Part shown: piece by piece, positions 8,651 to 16,937 of the stretch
How the letters are laid out: the number at the start of each line of letters is the position of its first letter
Numbering within the stretch: the stretch's first letter is position 1
Assembly (NCBI GenBank): GCA_034432755.1
Contig: DAOUBQ010000074.1
Span: forward strand, 1-64,000
Origin: UBA5195 sp034432755
Lineage (GTDB): Bacteria; Chloroflexota; Anaerolineae; Anaerolineales; Villigracilaceae
Length of the DNA: 64,000 nucleotides
Direction: 5' to 3'
Notes under the pieces: model-generated
Told to the model about the DNA's origin: nothing
Databases searched by the model: none
What the model saw: only the letters and a program-made list of their open reading frames with translations
Made by a program: the position numbers and the translations under genes

Positions 8651-9898
8651 TTACATCAGAAACACTTGCACCACTTCCCCGGCGCTAATTCCATTGGCGT
8701 CGGGGTGAATTTTGACCAGGCCATCGGCGGCGGCCAGGGTAAAGATGAGATTGGATTTGCCAAAGATGGGTTCGGCCAGCCACTCTTCGGCTTCGCTGCC
8801 GCTCCGCTCAGAGCGTGTTAACCGAACCGGCCACCAGTCCTCGCGCCCGGCCTGCGAGGCCAGGTTGACCGTCAGCCGGGCAGAAATGCTGGCCCTGGGC
8901 CGCTCAAGCGGCAGGCCAAGCAGTTTTTCGATGACCGGCGCCACGAACAGATAGCCATTCACCAGCGCGCTAACCGGGTTGCCGGGCAGGCCAATCACCG
9001 CTTTGCCATTGCACGCGCCCAAAATGGTCGGTTTGCCTGGTTTGGTGTTAATTCCATGCACCAGCACGCCCGGTTTGCCCAGCGTATCAATCACCTGGGA
9101 GGTCATATCGCGGGTAGAGGCGGAGGAGCCAGCGGTGATAACCACCACGTCGCATTCGGCCAGGGCTTTTTGGGCAGCAGCCTGCAGGGCGGCGAAATCA
9201 TCCGGCAGGATGCCGTAATAAACCGCCTGCCCGCCAGAACGCTGAATCAGCGCTGCCAGGGTGTGCGCGTTGATGTCGCGTACCTGGCCGGGGGCGGGGG
9301 CCTGTTCTGCTGGGATGACTTCATCGCCAGATGAGATGAGTCCGACTTTTACCTTGTTGACTACGCGCAAATTGGTGATTCCGAGCGCCATCAGGCCACC
9401 GATTTCGGCGGGCCGCAGCAGGGTTCCGCGCCGAATGACAATTTGCCCGGCTGAAACATCCTCGCCCACCCGAATCAGGTTCTCACCATCGGCCACAGCG
9501 CGCAAGAGTTCGATTTCGTCCCCGGCCTGTTGGGTGTATTCCAGCATGACAACTGCGTCGGCCCCAGCGGGGAGCATTCCGCCGGTGTGGATGAGGGCGC
9601 ATTCGCCAGGGTGAATCGTAAAAGACGGGGCCGCGCCCATCGGGACCTCCCCCGCCAGTTTCAGATACCCCGGCAGAGAGTCGGAGGCGCCGAAGGTATC
9701 ACGCGCCCGAACGGCATAGCCATCCACCGTTGAACGGGGAAATTCGGGGAGCGGATGCGGAGCGAGTACGTCTTCAGCCGTCACCCGTCCCAGGGCGGTG
9801 GATGTTTCGATAACGGTCGCCTGACGCAGTGGGGTCAGTTCGGAGAGCAGTTTCTCGCGGGCAGAATCGGGGGGGAGCAGGGTCAGAAATTCGGGCAT
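8651..9898 (-). CDS. moeA: Molybdopterin molybdenumtransferase MoeA
   Basis: 415 aa, standard MoeA length. STVDGYAVRARD near residue 55, VVMLEYTQ, DINAHTLAAL, VVITAGSSAST, GINTKPGKPTILG and IGLPGNPVSALV are the conserved MoeA segments in the right order. It catalyses insertion of molybdate into MPT-AMP to give Mo-cofactor. Two moeA-type genes in tandem are common where one serves Mo and the other W, or different cofactor variants. Which does what here cannot be decided from sequence. Confidence 0.93.
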   Translation of the reverse strand: MPEFLTLLPPDSAREKLLSELTPLRQATVIETSTALGRVTAEDVLAPHPLPEFPRSTVDGYAVRARDTFGASDSLPGYLKLAGEVPMGAAPSFTIHPGECALIHTGGMLPAGADAVVMLEYTQQAGDEIELLRAVADGENLIRVGEDVSAGQIVIRRGTLLRPAEIGGLMALGITNLRVVNKVKVGLISSGDEVIPAEQAPAPGQVRDINAHTLAALIQRSGGQAVYYGILPDDFAALQAAAQKALAECDVVVITAGSSASTRDMTSQVIDTLGKPGVLVHGINTKPGKPTILGACNGKAVIGLPGNPVSALVNGYLFVAPVIEKLLGLPLERPRASISARLTVNLASQAGREDWWPVRLTRSERSGSEAEEWLAEPIFGKSNLIFTLAAADGLVKIHPDANGISAGEVVQVFLM

Positions 9899-9902
9899 GA
9901 GT

Positions 9903-9930
9903 CAGTAATCAGTGAACAGTGAGCAGTGGA
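9903..9930. repeat. Short copy of the 7-bp CAGTRAN repeat
   Basis: Four tandem heptamers (CAGTAAT, CAGTGAA, CAGTGAG, CAGTGGA) lie in the gap immediately before the moeA start. They are the same unit as the 50-copy array at 16925-17274. Confidence 0.85.
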
Positions 9931-9956
9931 GAGTTTTCAGGAGTGAAGTCAAATCA

Positions 9957-10838
9957 TCAGCGCAGCCAGAAGGTGATGGTGATGAGGTAAACGGTGAGTC
10001 CAAAGACGAGGGTGGCGGCGATGTTGAGGGCGCTCCAGACGGGTTTTGCGCCCTCGGCGATGTTGCGCAGCATGAGAATCTGCCAGGCGGCAATCGGCAG
10101 GGTGAGCAGGGCCGGCCAGGTCAACGCAAAGGGGACGCCCAAAAAGGGCAACACCGCCAGAAAAAAATAAGCAACGATAAGCAGGCCGTTGTGAATGGGA
10201 ACGGCTCTCTGCCAGGAGAGCCGCATGAGCAAAACACGCCGACCGTATTTGAGATGGTCAGGATATTGCTCAAAAGAAGTTGCTAATTGCCAGGCCAGGG
10301 CCAGCAGGAAGAGTGGGAAGGTGAAACCGGTCAGAAAAGGGTGCAGGTCGGGAAAGACCATGAGGAAGGAGATGGCCGGGGTGAGAACGGCCAGCAAAAA
10401 GGCGGTGACCACTTCCCCAATGCCGCGCTCAACCAGGTGGACAGGGGGGACGGCCAGAGACAGGCAAAGCAACAGGTATAAGACGAAGAGCAAGGCATCG
10501 TTGAGCGGCAAGCGGCCCTGCCGGTAGAGCAGAAAGGCCAGCAAAGCGGCAGCGCCAATAAAGGCGGCGCTGACGGTCAACAGCAGGGGACGCAAGGCTT
10601 CGCGCTGCTGGCGGGTTTCGCCAGGGAGAATCGGTTCATTGGGCGGGCGAAAGTATTCAACCAGCAGGCTAGAGGCGGCCAGGAGAAACAGGAGAGAGAG
10701 TCCGCCCGCAATTTGAGCAAGTGGATTCAACAGGCCACCGAGGTAGCGGGCAATCCCCAAGCCAAGGCCATAGGTCAGCAGGGCCAACAAGAGGTAGACC
10801 GGGCGAGTGAGACGCAGGAGAGCGGTGAGTGAGGGCAT
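9957..10838 (-). CDS. UbiA-like polytopic membrane protein
   Basis: 293 aa with about 8-9 hydrophobic helices. The opening (LTALLRLTRPVYLLLALLTY, then GLGLGIARYLG) resembles UbiA-family prenyltransferases, which attach isoprenoid chains to aromatic rings in the membrane. The first Asp-rich motif of the family (NDxxDxxxD) is not evident; the equivalent loop reads EYFRPPNEP and the second aspartate motif is also weak. It is therefore either a divergent UbiA homologue or an inactive relative. It lies 3 bases downstream of the DinB gene and upstream of moeA on the same strand. Confidence 0.55.
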   Translation of the reverse strand: MPSLTALLRLTRPVYLLLALLTYGLGLGIARYLGGLLNPLAQIAGGLSLLFLLAASSLLVEYFRPPNEPILPGETRQQREALRPLLLTVSAAFIGAAALLAFLLYRQGRLPLNDALLFVLYLLLCLSLAVPPVHLVERGIGEVVTAFLLAVLTPAISFLMVFPDLHPFLTGFTFPLFLLALAWQLATSFEQYPDHLKYGRRVLLMRLSWQRAVPIHNGLLIVAYFFLAVLPFLGVPFALTWPALLTLPIAAWQILMLRNIAEGAKPVWSALNIAATLVFGLTVYLITITFWLR

Positions 10839-10841
10839 AGG

Positions 10842-11318
10842 TCAGGCTTCGAGCAATTTGCGCAGGTCGCGCAGGTGAATCTGGTTGTGGCGGTAAACCA
10901 TTTTGACCATTTCGGCCAGGGTAGTGAAGCCGAGGAAGGGATGGCGGCCTTGTTTTTGCAGGTCAGATTCAGTGAACGAAGTAACCAGGGCGGTCATTTC
11001 GGCGCGGACGGCGCGGAATTGTTCGAGCAATTCGGCAGGGGTGAGTTGGCGGGTTTTTTCTTGCTGGCTTGCGTTGTAGCGGTCAATGTCGAAGTCTTCC
11101 GAGGCGCCAGGGCCGCCGGCGCGGATGGTATCGAACAGGTTCAAAAATCCCTGTTCCGCCGTCACAAAGTGCGCCAAGACGCTGCGTACCGTCCACTGAG
11201 CACCTTCAGTATAGACGAGGGTTTGCCACTGTTCAGAAGCGAGAGACTCGAAGAAAGCGGCGGTTTTTTGGCCTTCGGAGGTGAGACGTTCGGCGAGAAA
11301 TGCGGGGGTATCGGGCAT
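10842..11318 (-). CDS. DinB-family metal-dependent hydrolase-like protein
   Basis: 158 aa from the ATG at 11318, chosen because GGAGA lies just upstream; the frame stays open to 11384 but that extension is not protein-like. A four-helix DinB-type bundle is suggested by the WTVRSVLAHFVTAEQ motif (metal-binding His near residue 50) and the C-terminal MVKMVYRHNQIHLRDL (paired His). DinB/YfiT-like proteins include bacillithiol- and mycothiol-dependent transferases; the role here is unknown. Confidence 0.8.
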   Translation of the reverse strand: MPDTPAFLAERLTSEGQKTAAFFESLASEQWQTLVYTEGAQWTVRSVLAHFVTAEQGFLNLFDTIRAGGPGASEDFDIDRYNASQQEKTRQLTPAELLEQFRAVRAEMTALVTSFTESDLQKQGRHPFLGFTTLAEMVKMVYRHNQIHLRDLRKLLEA

Positions 11319-11352
11319 GAGAAGTCTCCAAAACGTGAAGCAAATTGACCTT

Positions 11353-11397
11353 TGAGTGCTCTGCAAAAAGACCCACCACCACAAAAGACATGAAGTA
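11353..11397 (-). repeat. Dispersed repeat A, inverted copy
   Basis: Reading the minus strand gives the same core as the copies at 15259 and 18619: a CTTTTGTGGTGG-type segment, then CTTTTTGCAGAG. It fills the gap between the SDR and DinB genes. Confidence 0.6.
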
Positions 11398-11423
11398 TAT
11401 ACAGGAATTCTGAGCAGTCGCTT

Positions 11424-12170
11424 TTATAAAAGCGAGTAGCCGCCATCTACGGTGAGGGTATGACCGGTAATATATTCGTTATCGAGCAAAAATTCAAGGG
11501 AGCGGGCAATTTCATCGAGATGGGCGGCACGCTGGATGGGCAGGCGCGAGACCAGTCGACTCCACTCTTCGGGCGGGGTATCGTCGGAGGGCAACACCAG
11601 CCCCGGCGCAAGGGCATTAACGCGTACTTTTGGCGCAAAGGCGCGCGCCATAATGCGGGTGAGCGATTCTAGCCCGGCTTTGCTGACGGTGTAGGCGGCA
11701 AAGCGCGCCCAGGCCTTTTCGGCGGCGATGTCGCTGACGTTAACGATGAGCCCGCCCGCTTCCATGCGCTGGTATGCACGCTGGGCGCACAAAAAGGGCG
11801 CCCGCAGGTTCAGGCCGAGCATTTCATCCCAGGCAGCCGTGCTTGTGGAGCGGATGTCACCGGCGCGCATGAGAGCTGCCGAGTTGACCAGCACGCGCAG
11901 GCCAGAGAGTTGGTTGGCCGGGTCGGCCAGGATGAAATCGAGCGATTGGAAGAGGCTGTCCACCTGGGCTGCATTGGTCAGGTCGGCACAGACGGGGAAA
12001 ACCGAAACGCCCAGGGCGCGGAGTTCGAGGGCGGTCTGTTCGGCGCGAAATTGCGAGGCGTGATAATGCAGCAAAATGGCGTATCCGCGCCGGGCAAGGG
12101 CAAGCGCAAAGACGCGGCCCAGGCGATGGGCGGCGCCGGTGACAAGCGCGAGGGGGAATTGGCTATCCAT
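11424..12170 (-). CDS. SDR oxidoreductase, pteridine-reductase-like
   Basis: 248 aa classical short-chain dehydrogenase. The cofactor motif is TGAAHRLGR, the TGxxxRxG variant seen in pteridine reductases and FolM-type dihydromonapterin reductases rather than the usual TGxxxGxG, which points to NADPH. Other landmarks are NSAAL, the catalytic Ser in IVNVSDIAAE, and YTVSK (Tyr-x3-Lys). The C-terminus (YITGHTLTVDGGYSLL) is complete. A pterin substrate would fit the neighbouring molybdopterin genes, but this is inferred from motif and position only. Confidence 0.83.
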   Translation of the reverse strand: MDSQFPLALVTGAAHRLGRVFALALARRGYAILLHYHASQFRAEQTALELRALGVSVFPVCADLTNAAQVDSLFQSLDFILADPANQLSGLRVLVNSAALMRAGDIRSTSTAAWDEMLGLNLRAPFLCAQRAYQRMEAGGLIVNVSDIAAEKAWARFAAYTVSKAGLESLTRIMARAFAPKVRVNALAPGLVLPSDDTPPEEWSRLVSRLPIQRAAHLDEIARSLEFLLDNEYITGHTLTVDGGYSLL

Positions 12171-12593
12171 GCCTCTATTTTAGTGTATTTTGGGCGGAGT
12201 CTAAAGGCATGGGAATGTACCAAGTATTTCAATAGACCGTATCGGCAATAAAAAATTGGACGCAAACGAGAACGGACAAGAGCGGAAAAGGCTCTTAAAA
12301 TCCGCGTACTCAGCGTTAATCCGGCGACCCCTGGAGATGAATCGCCGGGCGATCAGTACAAAGTCCGCTTAAGCGGGCTGAACAGCCATTTTCAGACGGC
12401 TTTGGATGAATAGCCTGGGCATTTATGTCCGGACGGAATGTCGAAAGAAGATTTTTCGGATAGGCTCTTAATCTGTCCGATATAGAATGCCGTGGCAGGA
12501 GTCCAAAACAGACCTAAAAACGCGAAATAGTGTTTAATTATATAAACAGGGAAACCTGACATCCCAATTCAAGCATTCAAGAGGAGATGTAAA
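12171..12593. other. Long intergenic region upstream of the ECF transporter
   Basis: 423 bases with no convincing ORF. It separates the divergent SDR gene from the ECF S-component gene. It contains a dispersed repeat (about 12340-12370), an inverted GTCCGCTTAAGCGGGCT hairpin next to it, and an A/T-rich stretch near 12530-12550 that could hold the ECF promoter. I searched by eye for TPP, cobalamin, FMN and preQ1 riboswitch cores, which often precede ECF S genes, and saw none. AAGAGGAGATG gives a good ribosome site for the next gene. Confidence 0.6.
12340..12370 (+). repeat. Dispersed repeat B
   Basis: The pattern ATCxCCGGGC - short variable - TACAAAGTYCGCTT occurs here and again at 18591-18620. 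Confidence 0.55.
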
Positions 12594-13277
12594 ATGAACT
12601 GGCTGAAGAAAGACTTTAATACCATGACGTGGGTGCTTATTCCGGTTGCCATTGCCATCAATGTTGCCATCGGCCAAATTGTGGTCCTGCTCCGGCTGCC
12701 GGTCTATTTGGATAGCATCGGCACCGTGCTGGTCGGCGCGATTTGCGGCCCGGTGGCCGGTCTGCTGACGGGAATGCTCTCCAATATCATCTGGGGCCTG
12801 GCAGTTGACCCAAACGCGCTGCCCTGGTTCCCGGTGGCGGGGGTCATCGGCCTGGTGGCAGGTCTGTGCGCCAACGCCGGCCTGTTCAAAAACTGGTGGA
12901 AAGTGGTCATCACCGGTTTCCTGATTGCGCTTGGGGCGGTGCTTTCCGGCACACCGATTGCAGTCTACCTGTATGGTGGCATCACGGCCAGCGGGTCATC
13001 GTTTATCACAGCCTTCCTCATCCAAACCGGGCGCGATATCGTCTCGGCGGTTTTAAGCACCAACTTCATTGTCGAGCCTATTGACAAGATTTCCACCGCC
13101 CTGCTGGCCTTTGCCATCATTCAGGGACTTTCGCAGCGATTCGTGGCGCGCTTCCCGCGCCCTGAAAACGTGGCCGTCGAGAAAGGCCAGGGACGCACCC
13201 AGCTCTTCATCGCCGTGGGCGTGGTCATTGTGCTGGTCCTGCTGGCGGCATTCGTGGTCGTCAACATCCTGGGCTGA
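12594..13277 (+). CDS. ECF transporter S (substrate-binding) component
   Basis: 227 aa with about six membrane helices, the usual size for an S component, plus a short cytoplasmic linker and a final helix (about residues 203-226). The GPVAGLLTGMLSNIIWG segment and the Gly/Ala-rich helices are typical. It forms a unit with the T and A genes downstream and should give the transporter its specificity. The ligand (vitamin, queuosine precursor, metal) cannot be identified. The seventh helix at the C-terminus is an add-on relative to the six-helix core. The start has a strong AAGAGGAGATG ribosome site. Confidence 0.8.
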   Translation: MNWLKKDFNTMTWVLIPVAIAINVAIGQIVVLLRLPVYLDSIGTVLVGAICGPVAGLLTGMLSNIIWGLAVDPNALPWFPVAGVIGLVAGLCANAGLFKNWWKVVITGFLIALGAVLSGTPIAVYLYGGITASGSSFITAFLIQTGRDIVSAVLSTNFIVEPIDKISTALLAFAIIQGLSQRFVARFPRPENVAVEKGQGRTQLFIAVGVVIVLVLLAAFVVVNILG

Positions 13278-13306
13278 CCCGAAATAAAATCATAACTATC
13301 TTTCCG

Positions 13307-13342
13307 CCCTCGCCCCCAACCCCTCTCCCAATGAGAGAGGGG
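13307..13342. repeat. CCCTC...GAGAGGGG intergenic palindrome
   Basis: A C-rich block (CCCTCGCCCCCAACCCCTCT) followed by GAGAGAGGGG forms an inverted repeat (CCCTCTC / GAGAGGGG). This type of palindrome is widely dispersed in environmental bacterial genomes. Confidence 0.6.
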
Positions 13343-13366
13343 AGAAAACAGCCGCATTTAAAAAAA

Positions 13367-13413
13367 CCGTCCCGGAGGTTCTTTCGCAACAAGGAAAGCA
13401 ACCTTCGGGACGG
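13367..13413. repeat. Long hairpin between ECF S and T genes
   Basis: CCGTCCCG ... CGGGACGG outer arms plus an inner AGGTT/AACCT pairing give a stem of about 18 bp with a short loop. It is preceded by an A-run but lacks a T-run on the plus strand. It may act as an attenuator, an mRNA stabiliser or simply be a repeat. Confidence 0.65.
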
Positions 13414-13431
13414 CTGGTTTAACAAATAGGG

Positions 13432-13437
13432 TAAAAT
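13432..13437 (+). promoter_or_regulatory. -10 box of a possibly leaderless ecfT transcript
   Basis: TAAAAT lies 6 bases before the ecfT ATG, and there is no Shine-Dalgarno. No good -35 was found. The placement matches -10 boxes before the genes at 15459 and 27894. Confidence 0.4.
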
Positions 13438-13443
13438 CCACCC

Positions 13444-14226
13444 ATGCACGAACGCCTCTCGCTCTACATTCACCGCGCAAGCCGGCTGCACCGGCTGAAC
13501 CCGCTCACCAAACTGACGCTGACCTTCGCCCTCATCCTGGTCGCCTTCACCAGCCCCTGGTACTGGACTGCAACGGGATTGATTGTCGCCGTCGTCGTCC
13601 CCCTCAGTTTCGTGGGCAAAGTCCAGCGCGAATATTCCTGGACCGCCCTGCGCCTGCTCGCGCCGGTGACGGGCTTCATCTTCGTCATGCAATCTTTTTT
13701 CCTGCCGGGCGGCGAAACCGAATTGTTTCGATTCGCCTTCCTGCGGCTGACGAGTGAAACGCTGGCCCAGGCCTATCTCACCGCCATCCGCATTTTCGTG
13801 ATGGTGTCCTCGTTCCTCCTCTTCCTGCTCACCACCCACCCCAGCGAATTGATGGGCGACCTGACGCGGCGCGGACTGCCCGGCCAGTTTGCCTACGTCA
13901 TCGTCAGCACCCTGCAAATCATCCCCCAAATGCAAGCCAAAGCCCAAACCATCATCGCCGCCCAGCGCTCGCGCGGGCTGGATACCGAAGGGACGTTCCT
14001 GAAGCGGGTCGGCGCGCTGGCGCCGCTGGTTGGGCCGCTGGTGTTCGGGTCGCTGGTAGAGGTGGAGGAGCGCGCCATCGCCATCGAAGCGCGCGGATTC
14101 ACCTCGGCGCGCCCCAAGACCTTCCTGCGCGAACTGCCCGATACCCGTGCCGATAAATTCATCCGCTGGACGCTGGTCGTTCTCGTCCTGTTTACCTTCG
14201 CAGCGCGGCTCTTGCGCTGGGGATAG
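13444..14226 (+). CDS. ecfT: ECF transporter T (transmembrane coupling) component
   Basis: 260 aa CbiQ/EcfT-type protein. The N-terminus (SRLHRLNPLTKLTL) is typical. Hydrophobic helices are followed by the two cytoplasmic coupling motifs, AQRSRGLD near residue 178 and AIEARGF near residue 217, which dock onto the ATPases. It connects the S component to ATP hydrolysis in EcfA, which follows after 8 bases. Confidence 0.9.
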   Translation: MHERLSLYIHRASRLHRLNPLTKLTLTFALILVAFTSPWYWTATGLIVAVVVPLSFVGKVQREYSWTALRLLAPVTGFIFVMQSFFLPGGETELFRFAFLRLTSETLAQAYLTAIRIFVMVSSFLLFLLTTHPSELMGDLTRRGLPGQFAYVIVSTLQIIPQMQAKAQTIIAAQRSRGLDTEGTFLKRVGALAPLVGPLVFGSLVEVEERAIAIEARGFTSARPKTFLRELPDTRADKFIRWTLVVLVLFTFAARLLRWG

Positions 14227-14234
14227 TTGAAGCA

Positions 14235-15089
14235 ATGGCTCTCGTCACCCTCGAAAACGTCACCTACCAGTACCCGCTCACCGAAACGCCGGTGCTAAAA
14301 AACGTCAGCCTGGATATCAACGAAGGCGAGTTTGTGGCCGTCATCGGCCCAAACGGCGCGGGCAAATCAACGCTGTGCTACACCATTTCGGGCTTCATCC
14401 CGCACTTTTTCAAGGGTGAACTGGGCGGTTCGGTGAAAGTGGCGGGTGTTGAAGGGCGCGAATCCGGCCTGAGCGAATGGGTCACCAACGTCGGGCTGGT
14501 CTTCCAGAACCCGTTCAACCAGATTTCAGGAGCAAAATACACTGTCTACGAAGAAATTGCTTTCGGACTGGAGAATCTGGGGCTTCCGCGCGGCGAAATG
14601 AAAGCCCGGGTGGAAGAAACCCTGGCAATGACCGGCATTCATCACCTGGCCGAGCGCTCGCCCTATTCACTCTCCGGCGGTCAGCAACAGCGCGTGGCGC
14701 TGGCCTCCATCCTGGTCATGCAGCCCAGGGTATTGGTGTTGGACGAGCCGACCAGCCAGCTGGACCCGATTGGCACGCGCGAAGTCTTCGGCGTCATCCG
14801 CGAGATGAGCAAGCGAGGCATGACCGTTATCCTGGTGGAACACAAAGTGGAGTGGATAGCGGAATTTGCCGACCGGGTGGTGGCCCTGCACGATGGGGAA
14901 ATCCTGCTCGAAGGCACTCCCGGCGACGTGCTGACCCACCCCAGCCTGCCTGCCAAGAACTTTGGGCTTTCGCGCTACACCCAGACCGCCCGCTCCGCCG
15001 CCGAAAACGGACTGTGGCCGAAAGGCCGCCGCCTGCCCGTGACGCTGAACGAGGCGGTTGAGGGATTCTCGAAAGCAGACAGACCCTGA
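14235..15089 (+). CDS. ecfA: ECF transporter ATPase (A component)
   Basis: 284 aa ABC ATPase. Walker A is GPNGAGKST, Q-loop VFQNPFNQISG, signature YSLSGGQQQRVALA, Walker B VLVLDEPTSQLD and the switch His is in VEHKVEWI. The C-terminal 60 residues form the small EcfA-specific extension. Only one A gene is present, so the transporter probably uses an EcfA homodimer or borrows a second ATPase encoded elsewhere. Confidence 0.92.
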   Translation: MALVTLENVTYQYPLTETPVLKNVSLDINEGEFVAVIGPNGAGKSTLCYTISGFIPHFFKGELGGSVKVAGVEGRESGLSEWVTNVGLVFQNPFNQISGAKYTVYEEIAFGLENLGLPRGEMKARVEETLAMTGIHHLAERSPYSLSGGQQQRVALASILVMQPRVLVLDEPTSQLDPIGTREVFGVIREMSKRGMTVILVEHKVEWIAEFADRVVALHDGEILLEGTPGDVLTHPSLPAKNFGLSRYTQTARSAAENGLWPKGRRLPVTLNEAVEGFSKADRP

Positions 15090-15103
15090 AAAATTTCTGA
15101 TTC

Positions 15104-15139
15104 AAAAAATCCCCTCTCCGGGCAGAGATGGGATTTTTT
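15104..15139 (+). terminator. Intrinsic terminator after the ECF operon
   Basis: AAAAAATCCC / GGGATTTTTT arms with an inner CTCT/AGAG stem, ending in a T-run, 14 bases after the ecfA stop. Confidence 0.85.
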
Positions 15140-15258
15140 AATTTCACTGAAAAAATCTTTTCTTCCCACGAAGAACACTCAGGCCATGACGTTTTTTGAG
15201 GTTCTCTTGCGCCGAATTTCAAGATTCTTCATTCCGCCGTTCGGAATTCCCTTGTGTA

Positions 15259-15300
15259 CTTCGTGTCCTTTGTGGTGATGGGCTTTTTGCAGTGAACTCA
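15259..15300 (+). repeat. Dispersed repeat A, full copy
   Basis: CTTCGTGTCCTTTGTGGTG, then GGGCTTTTTGCAGTGAACTCA. It sits in a 369-base gap (15090-15458) that otherwise holds the terminator, A/T-rich DNA and the promoter of the next gene. Confidence 0.65.
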
Positions 15301-15422
15301 TTTTTTATCTTCCAACTTTGCTATTCTCATAGCCTGGTGAATATCGGCAATCAACATGTAGCGCCTCAAAAATTCCATGTTTTTTACAAGATTGTTGCCA
15401 CACTATCCAACCTTCCAACCCT

Positions 15423-15451
15423 TTGCGCGCATCTCCAAATTAGGATATATT
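15423..15451 (+). promoter_or_regulatory. Promoter of 15459 gene, leaderless arrangement
   Basis: TTGCGC, a 17-base spacer, then TATATT ending 7 bases before the ATG at 15459. No Shine-Dalgarno is visible, so the transcript may start at or next to the initiation codon. Confidence 0.5.
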
Positions 15452-15458
15452 CTGCCCC

Positions 15459-16937
15459 ATGCAAAACAGACTCGTCCTCGTTACCGGCGCGACCGGTTAT
15501 GTCGGCAGCCGCCTGGTTCTGCGCTTGCTGGATTGCGGCTGCACCGTCCGCGTATTGGTGCGCGACCCCGCGCGGCTGGAGGGGCGTCCCTGGCTGGGAA
15601 AGGTGCAAGTGTTCCAGGGCGATGCCACCCGGCGCGAGACGCTGCTCCCGGCGCTGGAGGGCGTTTCAGCGGCGTACTATCTCATTCACGGGCGGCAAGG
15701 CGGCAGAGTAGATGCCGAGCGTGACATGGTCGCGGCGCGCCACTTCGCCGCAGCCGCTGAGCAGGCGAATATCGAGCGAATTATCTACCTGGGGGAATTG
15801 GTGGACCCCACGGCGCGGCTCTCGCCGTATCTCCGTTCGCGCCACGAAACCGGTTACGTCCTGCGCCAGGGACGCGTACCGGTGACGGAATTCCGGGCCG
15901 GGATGATTATCGGCTCCGGGTCGGTCTTGTTCGAGATGGTGCGCTATCTCTCAGAACGCGAACCGGTTCTGATCTGCCCGCGCTGGTTTTTCTCGAAAGC
16001 CCAGCCCATTGCCATCCGCAACGTGCTGGATTACCTGGCCGGGGCGCTGGAACAACCCGAGAGCGTGGCCAAACTGATTGAAATCGGCGGCCCAACGCGC
16101 CTAACCTACGCCGATATGCTGATGGAATACGCCAGGGTGCGCAACTTAAAGCGCATTCTCATCCCCACACCAATTTACGCGCCACACCTTTCGGCGTATT
16201 GGGTGCATCTGGTCACGCCGGTCACCTACAACGCGGTGCTGCCGCTCATCGAGGGCCTGCACGCCGATTCGCTGGTGAATGACGACCTGGCGCGGCTGTT
16301 GTTCCCTTACATCAAGCTGCTCGATTTCGAGACCGCCGTGCGTTACGCGCTCAAAAAAATCGAAGCGGGCGACATCGAATCGTCGTGGTCCGACGCGCTG
16401 GTGACGAGCGCGGGCGATACCCAGCCGTATCGGTTTGCCATTCAGGAGGGGATGTTCATCGAGAAGCGCCAGCGGGTAGTGGAACTGCCTCCGCAGGCCG
16501 TCTTCTGCTCCTTTACCGGAATCGGCGGGCAGCGCGGCTGGCTGTATATGGATTGGGCCTGGGGGCTGCGCGGCTGGCTCGATAAAATTGTCGGCGGGGT
16601 GGGCCTGCGGCGCGGGCGGCGGCACCCCGATGAGATTTGGGTCGGGGAATCGCTCGATTTTTGGCGCGTTGAGCAGATGGTTGCGCCGCAACCTCCCGAA
16701 AATAAGGGGATGATGCGACTGCGCGCCGAGATGAAGCTACCCGGCAAGGCCTGGCTAGAATTTCAGGCCGAACCGCTGGAAGGGGGCAAAACCCGCCTGA
16801 CAACGACCGCCTATTTTGACCCGCACGGTTTGTTTGGATTCCTCTATTGGTATGCCATGTGGCCCTTCCATAAGTTCATTTTCGATGGGTTGACCGATAA
16901 AATTGCCGAAAGAGCGAAGGGAATCAGTAATCAGTAA
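15459..16937 (+). CDS. NAD(P)-binding SDR (NmrA-like) with C-terminal DUF2867-type domain
   Basis: 492 aa. Residues 1-300 are an extended SDR / NmrA-like Rossmann fold: VTGATGYVGSRL, VLVRDPARL, and an AAYYLIHG segment where epimerases have their catalytic region, without a clear YxxxK. Residues 330-480 form a START/SRPBCC-like C-terminal domain (CSFTGIGGQRGWLY, RLTTTAYFDPHGLFGFLYWY) as in DUF2867-containing oxidoreductases. The substrate is unknown. The stop codon lies inside the second unit of the 7-bp repeat array, so the array forms the last codons (ISNQ) and the 3' end. It is a paralogue of 17306-18592. Confidence 0.8.
   Translation: MQNRLVLVTGATGYVGSRLVLRLLDCGCTVRVLVRDPARLEGRPWLGKVQVFQGDATRRETLLPALEGVSAAYYLIHGRQGGRVDAERDMVAARHFAAAAEQANIERIIYLGELVDPTARLSPYLRSRHETGYVLRQGRVPVTEFRAGMIIGSGSVLFEMVRYLSEREPVLICPRWFFSKAQPIAIRNVLDYLAGALEQPESVAKLIEIGGPTRLTYADMLMEYARVRNLKRILIPTPIYAPHLSAYWVHLVTPVTYNAVLPLIEGLHADSLVNDDLARLLFPYIKLLDFETAVRYALKKIEAGDIESSWSDALVTSAGDTQPYRFAIQEGMFIEKRQRVVELPPQAVFCSFTGIGGQRGWLYMDWAWGLRGWLDKIVGGVGLRRGRRHPDEIWVGESLDFWRVEQMVAPQPPENKGMMRLRAEMKLPGKAWLEFQAEPLEGGKTRLTTTAYFDPHGLFGFLYWYAMWPFHKFIFDGLTDKIAERAKGISNQ

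Noticed and set aside
6964..8688. 574-codon open frame on the plus strand
   Set aside because: It is fully antisense to the MoeA-fusion gene, whose protein has all MoeA motifs. The plus-strand translation is His/Arg/Gln-rich without any domain, a typical shadow in GC-rich DNA.
12171..12593. Riboswitch upstream of the ECF S-component
   Set aside because: I looked for TPP, cobalamin, FMN and preQ1 conserved cores and found none; the structure seen is explained by dispersed repeats.
13261..14235. 324-codon minus-strand frame
   Set aside because: Antisense to ecfT, with a low-complexity Asp/Gly/Gln-rich translation; ecfT has clear motifs.
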